A stretch of 64,000 nucleotides of DNA from Conus ventricosus (lineage: Eukaryota > Mollusca > Gastropoda > Neogastropoda > Conidae), in NCBI GenBank assembly GCA_018398815.1, contig CM031626.1, forward strand, positions 37,888,479-37,952,478, written 5' to 3'. The notes under the pieces are model-generated. The model ran no database searches, was not told the DNA's origin, and was given only the letters and a program-made list of their open reading frames with translations. A program made the translations under genes and the position numbers. Shown here one piece after another: positions 35,150-43,749 of the stretch. The first letter of the stretch is position 1; every line of letters starts with the position of its first letter.

Positions 35150-36760
35150 ATGCCCAGAACATCCGAAGAGGAGTCCATTGAACTAGATCACCACACAAAT
35201 GTCAAAAAACCGGCAAACCTACGACCAGACATAGACCAGCTCAGTGTAAAAACGAGCCCATCGACGAAGGTCGTCAAACAGATTCATTCGCCACCCTGTC
35301 AAAGGGACCACATCACCAAAGATCACCAGGACACTGCAAACCCTGCAAGAGAATGTGGACTACAACACACACCGTTTGTCGGATGCAGAAAATATTGTCC
35401 AAAGCCATATCCTAGATTTAAAAGAACAGATAAAAAATGAACTCAAAAGCTTTGCCAAAGAGAAATTAGGGTCCCTTGAAGATCTATGCAAATCACTATC
35501 TACTAAAGTTAAAACATTAGAAAATGAAAATCACAATTGAAATCAGATGTTGGCGAGCATAAAAGAATTATTACAGATCTCAAGAAGCAGCTTGCCACCA
35601 TTTCTCCTCATGAGTACCCCCCATTGAAACCTGCCTGTGAACCTGCCATGTCCACTGCCCCTGTTCTTTTTTTCCACTGCCTTGAAGAGGACCAGCCTGC
35701 ATCAAGCGACGACAACATCACAGATGCACAGATCACCTGACCTGTCTAAGACCCACCAGCCCTCCACCCCTACCCAACCACCCAGCGGTCAACCCAGTCC
35801 CACCTCCGTCCAAGTAAATACACTTTCTGCACCCAGCCTCTCTTCCACCCATTCCACCAACCATTCCTCTGACCTAGCTGACACCAGTCTCCATGCCAGT
35901 CCTGCCCCTCCCAAGTTAGACAGTGCTCCTGTCTACTCCATCCCAGTTATAAATCGTTTTGATCCATCACCATCATCACCTGATCATCAGTCCATTCCTG
36001 TCCATGTCTCCAAAAGACAAACAGCTACTCCCACCCACCCCATTGCCTCCAACAAACATCATTGGAAGAACAGACAGACTGTTTGATTATAGAAATTCCA
36101 CAATACATAACATGGATGCACACAAAATGAACACAGGTAGCTTCAAATCAGTTCAGAAAATCAGTGTGTCCGGTCTCAGGGTCTCTGACAATAAAACACT
36201 GGCTTGAATCCCGTCCACCCAATGCCCAATGGTTAGAGTTATTTTGCATGTAGGAAACAACGACTGTAAAGGGGGGAGAGATTACAAACACACACCAATG
36301 GGGGCTCTCCTTCACTCATGTCAAACGACCTCCCCAGAGCAACAGTCGTGGCCTCATCCATCATCCCCGCATGTGGTAGACATTAATGAATCCAGCCATT
36401 GTTCAATCCAACCTAAAGCTTCAGACGGTATGCAGGGAACTGTCTGCAAGTATTATAGTAGACAACAAAGATTCATTTCTTGCTAGGAGTGGTGCCCCCA
36501 GGAAAGACATGTACAAATCTCCCCTAGCCATCAGCCACAAAGGTTTGCTAAAACTAGCATGGAACATCAAATACTGTGTTAGTGCCTCGTCTACGCAAGA
36601 CTCCGCCCTGCTGCAAGCCACAGATGGCAATACAACACACACGCCAACACAACCATCAGCCCCATGTTCCGCCAGCGCTGCTCAACCACCCAGCGCTACA
36701 CTTCAAGCGGTTCGCGCCGAAGCAGTACAACACAGCCACGCCCCCCTGTGAGAACCCAGC
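35150..36760 (+). pseudogene. Non-LTR retrotransposon ORF1 (coiled coil + SGNH-esterase-like)
   Basis: A Lys/Glu-rich helical stretch (35355-35590; KSFAKEKLGSLEDLCKSLST) suggests a coiled coil. It is followed by a long Pro/Ser/Thr-rich linker (35640-36050). From 36229 comes a GDSL/SGNH-like esterase signature, VRVILHVGNNDCKGG, and further on NLKLQTVCRELSASI, then a C-terminal block with GLLKLAWNI. Coiled coil plus esterase is known from ORF1 of CR1-like elements. At least three frame breaks; no ORF2 follows. Confidence 0.55.
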
Positions 36761-36998
36761 ATTCTCAGATTCCGATGGCTGGCCCTGTCAGTACTTCAGT
36801 GACTAACACCAACGCGCAGAGCACCGGTCCCCCAACCACTGCCCACTTACAGCACCGCTGTTCCCCGCCACGGTGCCTCCCTCCCCACTAATTCCTCTAC
36901 AGGCCATTGCTGAAGCAGTGCGACTGCTACAGCAGCCTGTGGCCTTTCTTCAGTGTGAAGACTGTCTTGTAAGAATCATCCTTTTCACATCCACCACG

Positions 36999-37000
<2 letters not shown>
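36761..37000. other. Unassigned 3' sequence after the ORF1 remnant
   Basis: Pro/Ser-rich frames continue a little, then nothing recognisable. Confidence 0.35.
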
Positions 37001-37225
<225 letters not shown>

Positions 37226-37311
37226 AGAGAACTAATAAATACCAAGCCTAGCTCAACCGCCCTCAACCACTTTCGGGCGGTTGCCCTAGGCTAGGTATTT
37301 ATTCGTTCTCT
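37226..37311. repeat. Terminal hairpin of Polinton copy B (left end)
   Basis: 37-bp stems (37226-37262 and 37275-37311) flank a 12-nt loop that reads GAAAGTGGTTGA in the element-outward orientation used for the right ends. Outer 7 bp AGAGAAC/GTTCTCT. The inner stem (e.g. TAATAAATACCAAGCCTAG) differs from copies A and C. Confidence 0.88.
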
Positions 37312-37560
37312 AACTAGTAAACCCTACAAACATGCATACTGTGTAGGATTATCCGTTTTCAATACTAATTTACTAAACTTTTCAGATTTTAGTGTTTGCT
37401 TAATCCTATGTTTTTCCTGATCATTTTCAATAACATCATTTTCGCGCATACATTCATCAAATGCGTCTCTGTCTTTCATGTGAAATAAAACTACAGTCTT
37501 TAAACTGTTCTCTAAAGTCTTTTAAAACCGAGTTATATTTTTGACATAAAATCCGCACAC
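37226..37560. repeat. Left terminal inverted repeat region of copy B, containing antisense ATPase 3' end
   Basis: From 37313 to about 37560 the plus strand is the reverse complement of the last ~230 bp of the packaging ATPase gene as seen at 11130-11365. The terminal repeat therefore includes the coding 3' end of the ATPase. Copy B's right end lies outside the window. Confidence 0.75.
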
Positions 37561-37983
37561 TTATTCCAGCTAGTTTTTACCTACATTATATCTTTATAAG
37601 TTTACAAAACTTTGCATAACAGACAGACACGAGGCAGCAGCGGGCTATAGAGACCCATCATTAGGCTGACACCCGATCACTTAATTTATGCTCTTCTATG
37701 CTAGGGTCTTACGACTTGGCACAGACAAGAGGTTTTTGTACACACAGAACACAGCACACAGTCCGCTTCGATCTCTCACTTTTACGACAGCAAGGTTTCC
37801 TCGACCCAACAGGCCTCTTATCAAATCAAGTGCTGGGCTTAAATCACGTGACATTTTTTTGTTGTTAGCAACCTGCATTAACTATCTCGCCATTTCACAT
37901 TGAATGGCCGTGCTGTGCTGACGTGCGGCAGAGTGATTGCACTCTACAGACGTGTGAGAGAAGTGATTTTACCAGAAATATTT

Positions 37984-38452
37984 ATGTCTCAAGACAGCAT
38001 TTTTTCAGAATTAGAGAGAGAACTTTTGGAATCGCAAGTTCTTCATCAAAATCTATTAGATTTCTCAACACAGCCATCAACTTTAATTCTACCTGACATG
38101 GATCAAGCTTCTACTTTTCAACAAGCTCAAATTCTCCCGTTACCACTGACAACACCGCGGAATTGTGGACAGAGGAAGAAATGTTTATTTTGCAAGAGAA
38201 TCAAGACTACTTTAAAAAAAAATGACAGAAATAATTGAAAAGATTAAAAGGGAAGGACCACAGGATTTGCCAAAGAAGCCTAAAAGAAAGCTTGAGCAAT
38301 TGTTAAAAGAAAAGAAAGGAGACAAAAAAAAGGAGAACAGATCTTCAACATCACAAGAATTACATGACTATCTTATGGCAAATCAGGCTGACATTCAATC
38401 AGCTATTTCCAGAGAAGCTTTTGCTGATCAGATATTTCCAAACAGCAAATGA
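37984..38452 (+). pseudogene. ORF-A, unknown Polinton protein (copy B)
   Basis: Starts MSQDSIFSELERELLESQ at 37984. An acidic/Gln-rich N-terminal half is followed, after a frame break near 38225, by a Lys/Glu-rich basic half (KPKRKLEQLLKEKKGDKKK) ending at 38452. A diverged relative lies at 46487-46730 in copy C. Composition suggests a nucleic-acid-binding or regulatory protein, but no domain is recognised. It is the first gene inside the left terminal repeat. Confidence 0.45.
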
Positions 38453-38892
38453 GCTGAAATTGTAGAAAGGCACAAAAGGGATGAGAAATTGGAGGAGGCA
38501 AGATGCACAGTCCTTGCTAATTTACGTTCATTTCGGCAACTTCTTGATTTTGTGTAAACAATGGCATGAAAATGAAAGGAAAGAAGGGAGAGTGAAGGAA
38601 ACATGGACTGTTTGGTTGAAAGCAAAAACCGGTATTCTGATATTTTAACGCACGAAAATTACGTGCTGTTGCGAGCGTTCTTTTGGTTACCCAGGGTTTT
38701 ATGTTGTAGGCCTTCCCTTTCGTTTTATTTTCTGGAAGCTGAATGAAATCAAAGCCATGCTGCAAGTGCCAGACTTTGCACAGCACTGGAGACAAAATCC
38801 GCACATAGCAAGTACAAGCGAGCTCCAGCAATCCAGTAACCGATCGCGCGTGAACGACGGAAGGCAACCGTGAAGCACAGCCTAAAAATAGA
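38453..38892. other. Noncoding leader of the palindrome region (copy B)
   Basis: Degenerate continuation of ORF-A may reach ~38640. No other gene seen. Confidence 0.35.
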
Positions 38893-38912
38893 ACCGATAA
38901 CGCGTTATCGGT
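38893..38912. promoter_or_regulatory. 20-bp perfect palindrome (copy B)
   Basis: ACCGATAACGCGTTATCGGT is a perfect palindrome. The equivalent place in copy C carries ACCGTTCATGCATGAACGGT: same outer ACCG/CGGT, same length, different but still palindromic centre. A dimeric protein-binding site or an origin/recombination element are possibilities. Confidence 0.6.
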
Positions 38913-39205
38913 GAACTACTTGCTGGCATTCTCACTCCTGTCCCATGGTTTTGCTGTTGTGGATGCTGCTTCAACGTTTCACCTATTCACCGCTTCAATT
39001 CACCTACTTAAAGGCTGTCTCAGACGGCCGCTGAGAGAACTTTGAAGAGATCTTGTGATTATTGATTCAGAACTCTGATAAGTGCTTTTAGCGGCCGTCT
39101 CGAATTACGTCACTTAAGTGTGAACAACAAAAAGCCCCTTTCACATTCCCCTGCAAGCACCATCCCGTCTATTGTGTGAATGATTCTCGTGTGTGGTGTG
39201 TGTGT
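38913..39205. other. Noncoding interval conserved with copy C
   Basis: Alignable with 46970-47270 (shared TTCACATT and GCAAGCA strings). No open frame. Confidence 0.4.
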
Positions 39206-39500
39206 GTGTACCCCAAGTCCTTAATTAAGTCACCCCAAGTCCTTAATTAAGTCACCCCAAGTCCTTAATTAGTTCTTAATCAAGTCACCCCAAGTTCTTA
39301 ATTAAGTTCTTAATCAAGTCACCCCAAGTTCTTAATTAAGTTACTCTAAGTTTCTACTTAAGTCACCTCAAGTTCTTAATAAGTTCTTGATCAAGTCACC
39401 TCAAGTTCTTAACTTAAGTCACCTCAAGATTGTAATTAAGTCATCCTTAAGTACAACCAAATTCTTATTCAAGTTAACTTATAATTATTTATTAAGTTCT
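39206..39500. repeat. ~22-bp minisatellite (copy B)
   Basis: About a dozen degenerate copies of a unit around CACCCCAAGTTCTTAATTAA. Copy C has the same repeat at 47436-47640 in the same place, so it is part of the element rather than flanking satellite. Confidence 0.85.
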
Positions 39501-39507
39501 TAAAGTA

Positions 39508-39815
39508 TTATTCCATCTTAAATGGATCAAATGACTTTTGTTGTTGACAGTTTTGGCATGCTTTGTGTTCGGCTTCTGTATTTAGTGGCAGAGATTGTTT
39601 GGACTGCTTTGGCTTTTGCTGTCTTTGTTTATATATTTTATAACCGTAATAACCACCCCCAGCAATACCGCCAAAAATGACAATTGCTTTAAGAAAATTC
39701 CATAAAGACTTTGGCGGTGTAGGCAACCGTGTTGTTTGTGTAGTCTTGAATCAACTTGTTCTGGTGTTTTCAAGCTGCATTGAAACAACTGGCTGCGCTC
39801 TAGCACTTTTTCCAT
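39508..39815 (-). pseudogene. Small single-pass membrane protein (copy B)
   Basis: Starts MEKVLERSQL at 39815; one frame break near 39720 leads into the segment LWNFLKAIVIFGGIAGGGYY, an evident membrane helix. A basic Lys/Gln-rich tail and a CQNCQQQ motif follow. Copy C's relative is at 47939-48157. It faces away from the minisatellite. Function unknown; one-TM proteins of this size could be virion-membrane or lysis-type proteins. Confidence 0.55.
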
Positions 39816-39868
39816 TATAAGTTATATTCTGTGATTGTAACATAATTTTGTTCGCTTGTTCCACTCTG

Positions 39869-40435
39869 CTAATTTTTTTCCTGCTGCAACACTCCAGGAT
39901 GAGGAGGCTTTTTACTGGTCACTTTCTCTACCTGATTCAATGTTTTCTGATTCTGATTCTGCTGATTTCTGGCTCGGTCATTTTGAAGGGAAATAAAATC
40001 TATATGATTAAAAGTAATTAATCCCATGATTAATGGCGACAGTAATGTTCCAAATCTGTAATATAGATCACATCCTAGAGACTCTAATGACTTTGTTAAA
40101 ACTGGATCCTGCGTTAAATCATACATAAAATCTTGTTCAGAATCAATAGGCGCAAATCTGGCTACTAGTTTAGTGTACAAACTAAAGAACTGTTACTCCG
40201 ACACTTTTTACCATTCTTGATCCTAGTTGCGCTTCATACCTGTTATGATACTTTACAATGTCTTGTGGCAACATCTGTTGTATCTGTTCTATGCTGAATT
40301 CATTTCCGAGGTACTGTTTTTGTTTTTCCACATGCTGCCAAAGAATACAGCCTTTCCTTTTGGGCATAATAGCTTGTTATCAACTTGATCATTTGTATAA
40401 TAAGTTCAGGAAGGTTAGTAGATCATTACGTTCAT
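39869..40435 (-). pseudogene. ORF-B, unknown Polinton protein (copy B)
   Basis: Start at 40435, in common with copy C's start at 48864. Open segments are 40182-40367 (helical, with FSIEQIQQMLPQDIVKYHNR) and 39869-40180 (TQDPVLTKSLESLGCDLYYR, then a hydrophobic LLSPLIMGLITFNHIDFISL stretch and an Asn/Gln-rich tail). They are separated by a break near 40180; the first ~20 codons are also out of frame. No family recognised. It diverges from ORF-C across 39 bp of A/T. Confidence 0.5.
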
Positions 40436-40474
40436 GTTTTTTTTTATTAATTATAATTATTTTATTTTTTAAAA
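40436..40474. promoter_or_regulatory. 39-bp divergent A/T spacer (copy B)
   Basis: Pure A/T apart from one G or C; it separates the ORF-B and ORF-C start codons. Copy C has the same arrangement at 48865-48901. Confidence 0.45.
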
Positions 40475-40702
40475 ATGACCCGAAAAAACTGTTACCAACC
40501 TTGTATACCATTCTGCGTTATTGGAGGCCTAAGTGTAGGATACACAATGCTTGGTAAAAGCCTGTTAAAAATAAAACCGACAGATCTTGGCAAACTAGAC
40601 TTTGAAGACTCAGCAAAGCTGATTGCTATTATTACAGCTTCATTTGCTACGAAAGATTTTTTAGTTAAGCAAGGAATAATTCCAGACAGTATAAATATGT
40701 AA
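40475..40702 (+). CDS. ORF-C, small conserved protein (copy B)
   Basis: An intact 75-codon frame. An N-terminal Cys-containing hydrophobic stretch (YQPCIPFCVIGGLSVGYTML) looks like a membrane helix or lipid-interacting segment. The second half alternates acidic and hydrophobic residues (DFEDSAKLIAIITASFATKD). The copy at 48902-49140 has the same ends but several breaks. No known family. Confidence 0.55.
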   Translation: MTRKNCYQPCIPFCVIGGLSVGYTMLGKSLLKIKPTDLGKLDFEDSAKLIAIITASFATKDFLVKQGIIPDSINM

Positions 40703-40798
40703 AATAAAAAATACATTTATAAAAATGGCTTCATTCATAATGATGATAGGCGGTGCTGTGGTTAATGCGCTTGCTTTTAGCGAAGTAATTACGCATTT

Positions 40799-42092
40799 GT
40801 GACCCGTTTTCACGAAATGAGTCTTAACTCGCAGGCAGCAAAAAGCGTAGAGGCCCGGAAAAGGTGTGATAGGTCGAATTTGTCAATTTTTACTTTTAAT
40901 CAAAAATGGAATGTTTAATCTTTAAACTGCACATACGTGTAATCGGCACTTTATAATTCAATCGGAAAATGTATTTAAAAATGCGTTTTAAGCCGATAAC
41001 CATAGCGATGATCCTCGGTAAACGCTAAAAGCAGACATGATTTTGATCAACATTCGTGTAGAACACCCTCGAAAGGGCCCCAGCATGTTGTACATCGTTG
41101 GAAAGGTCATGAACTCTACTTTCTTTGTCACACATTCACTGCGTGAAAATCAGCCAATCCGAAACACTGTTTCAAAATCTTTGGCATAAACAAAAAGCGA
41201 AGTAGGTCGAGCCGATAGACCAATGAGGGATCGCGTTACGAACCTTTCATGGTAACCGCAGGGACATCACGCTTAGGGGTTGGCTGACCGATCTTTGTTT
41301 ACGCCTTTCGCCGCGAACAGCATGGCTTTGAAAACCACGATTTGCAAAGAAAGACTGTCTTTTTTGCTCAGTGCTGGTCAGTCTTCAACTCTACCAGCAT
41401 TAGATCAAGATGAATTGGGCAAACTGGTGACCGAATATTTCGCTGCAAGTGATTATGAAGACGAAGACACGCTTGACAGTGACGATGACTGCGAAACTTC
41501 GCCGGTCGATTCCGTGGAGCTTGACCCAACACAAGATGAAGTTGACAAACCCCTCGTCCACGTACAAGAAGTAAGAGAAGGTGCAGAGTGTAATATGGAT
41601 GTCGACAACGACGTGCCAGCTATGCTACAAAGAACCAGACACGCTCATGTAAGGCGAATGGACATGGGTGTGTACAGATTAAATTTAATAAAATTTATTT
41701 TTCTAACACGGCTTGTTTTTTGTGTCAGAAAAAAGGCTATATAAAAACTTAGATGAGAAGACAACTACAACATATTTTCACACCAATTGTTGTGTGCTAT
41801 TGTGGCATGATGTGTTTTACCATGGTACAAAATTTGGTAAAGATTGGTGAAGTAGAAATACCTGTTGCTAAGGTAAAACTTCACTGAAGTGGTGACAATT
41901 TTCAAACTTGATTTTCTCAAAATGGCCGTTTGCTATGTTACACACTTCAAACACCCATAACTTCCTTATTTTTAGGAGTAGAATTATAAATTTCATATGA
42001 AAAGAAAGGTAATAATCTGGACATTTTGAAAATTACAATATCCTAAAATCTGTTAATTTCACCTTAAGACTCATTTTGTGAAAACAGGTCAC
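40799..42092 (+). mobile_element. 1,294-bp nonautonomous DNA transposon with 28-bp TIRs
   Basis: Ends GTGACCCGTTTTCAC at 40799 and the inverted counterpart ending GAAAACAGGTCAC at 42092; 28-bp terminal repeats with few mismatches. ATTT is present on both sides (40795-40798 and 42093-42096). Copy C has the empty site CGCATTTAGTA at the matching place. Inside is one 154-codon frame with an acidic segment. Confidence 0.88.
41280..41744 (+). CDS. Acidic open frame inside the DNA transposon
   Basis: 154 codons with a strongly acidic stretch (DYEDEDTLDSDDDCETSPVD), then VDKPLVHV and a basic stretch RTRHAHVRRMD. Acidic N-terminal regions are common in transposases such as those of the piggyBac group, but no catalytic core follows and the 4-bp ATTT duplication is not the usual TTAA. 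It may be a leftover first exon of a transposase. Confidence 0.4.
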   Translation: MADRSLFTPFAANSMALKTTICKERLSFLLSAGQSSTLPALDQDELGKLVTEYFAASDYEDEDTLDSDDDCETSPVDSVELDPTQDEVDKPLVHVQEVREGAECNMDVDNDVPAMLQRTRHAHVRRMDMGVYRLNLIKFIFLTRLVFCVRKKAI

Positions 42093-42434
42093 ATTTAGTA
42101 AACTACAAACTAATAAAGAGAGAAAAAGACATAACAAAGCTATGGAGCAACTAGCAGCTGCACAAGATTACTATGAAAAGCAGAGAATTGAGCAGTTAGA
42201 TTTTATTAACGACAAACTGAAAAAAACAGGGACATGCTGCTTACACATTTAAAGACGTTGACCAGGCAATAAAAGAATATTTTCTTGTAACAGGCAAACC
42301 AATCGAGACATTGCCCCCGCCAAATTCAGCGACTTTATCAGCTATCAGAAAAACAAAAGATGCAAGAAATATTATTTATCGTCTTTGGTATGACCGTTGT
42401 GTATTTTGTTGCACATAATATTGGCTGAATAAGA

Positions 42435-43385
42435 ATGAACAAAATCTATTATTCACCAAAAGGATATTGGAAGGGAATCACGGCAATAAAAAAGCTAAGC
42501 CAAGCAGCGGGAAGTCAGTGAACAAACAGCAAAGGAATGGTTATCTAAACAAGCGATTTGGCAAATTTATTTACCTGCACCTAGACGAATACAGAGACCA
42601 CACTTTGTGAATACAATACTGAATGACACCCATCAAATGGACCTTCTATATTTACCCCATGATACGATTAGACGAAAAAGATTTAAGTACGCACTCACAG
42701 TCATTGACATAGCTTCAAGATACAAAGATGCAGAACCATTAACACAAAAGAGTGCTTCTGCTGTTGCTGTTGCCATACAACTGATATACCAATGAGGCCC
42801 GCTAACTTATCCTCGCATGATTCAAGTCGATGATGGAAAAGAATTTAAAGGCCAAGAGAATCAATTATTGTTAAAACATAGAGTTACCATTAAAAGAGGC
42901 ATTCCAGGAGTTCACAGATCACAGGCTTTAGTTGAAACTTTAACAAACAGTTATCTGAAAGACTTTTTCCTACCAGTATCACAGAGAGCTGATTGACAAT
43001 TCTCGCAACACAGAATGGGTTAGAAGACTGCCCTCAGTTTTGCGCGCAATGAATAATGAAGAATTTAAAGGGCTAAAACCAGTACAAGCAATCAAAAAAC
43101 AAACAATAAATGTTGCTGAAGACTCCAGTACAACCAGCAAACTATTACCGTTTGGTTTAAAAGTAAGGTACCTTTATTTACCGGGGGAAGCAGAAGGGGA
43201 CACTCGCATCAGGGCAACAGATCCAGTTTGGAGTGTTGATCCATATGAAATAAAAGAATTGTAAAAATGAATCCGCCCGTGTATTATTTACAAGAAACTG
43301 ACACAACAAAACAACCAGCTCCTCAAAGATCTTTTGTGAAGGAAGAACTGCAGATAATCCCACCAGACACAGTTCCAGTTGCTTA
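42435..43385 (+). pseudogene. Polinton retroviral-like (DDE) integrase (copy B)
   Basis: Starts MNKIYYSPKGYWKGITAIKK. An N-terminal helix-turn-helix region with AKEWLSKQAIWQIY leads to the core: the first catalytic Asp in THQMDLLYLP, IDIASRYKDAEPLTQKSA, the second Asp in IQVDDGKEFKG and the Glu in ALVETL, giving D-D-E in order. The tail to 43264 contains DPVWSVDPYEIK; after a one-base loss the family's C-terminal tail continues to 43385 (RSFVKEELQIIPPDT). Breaks near 42510, 42795, 42990 and 43264. It would insert the element and make the short target duplication seen here. Confidence 0.85.
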
Positions 43386-43423
43386 ATTAATTTTTAATTT
43401 ACATAAATATATTTGAGTCTAAA

Positions 43424-43731
43424 ATGGAAGCTCAGAAGGAAGCACAGAACGAAACAAGAATGATAAAGGAAGAGACCTTGGAATTGATACGGGAATCATA
43501 TGATACGAATCTATTATTAAGGAAGCATTTATGAGGATTCATCAACACATGCTAAAACATCCAGATCACCTACAACCCAAAATCCCAAATTTTGATTATC
43601 AGATATGGGGAAAAGAATATCTTGAAATAATAAAAAAAATTCGAGCACATCAAGCAAACTGAAAAAAGATTTAGCTGAATTGGATGATGATATGATTGAG
43701 CTTATAATAAAACTTGAGGAAAAAATATAAA
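43424..43731 (+). pseudogene. Small coiled-coil protein (copy B)
   Basis: Starts MEAQKEAQNETRMIKEETLE; charged, helical and Ile/Leu-spaced over ~95 codons, with breaks near 43530 and 43665. The sister gene is at 50587-50870. It sits between the integrase and the 3' end of PolB. Function unknown. Confidence 0.45.
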
Positions 43732-43749
43732 CCCCTCGGTGAAGAAGAT

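Larger units (their letters stand above)
40725..42418 (+). pseudogene. ORF-D, conserved Polinton protein, split by a DNA transposon (copy B)
   Basis: Starts MASFIMMIGGAVVNALAFSE with a hydrophobic N-terminus. After 24 codons it is interrupted by the 1,294-bp element at 40799-42092. The rest (42093-42418) encodes a charged helix (DYYEKQRIEQLDFINDKL) and TGKPIETLPPPNSATLSAI. Removing the insertion matches copy C's uninterrupted 49166-49575 arrangement. A membrane-anchored coiled-coil protein is the best structural description; function unknown. Confidence 0.55.

Noticed and set aside
39206..39500. Possible CRISPR array
   Set aside because: Units are contiguous and degenerate with no unique spacers, and the context is a eukaryotic Polinton.
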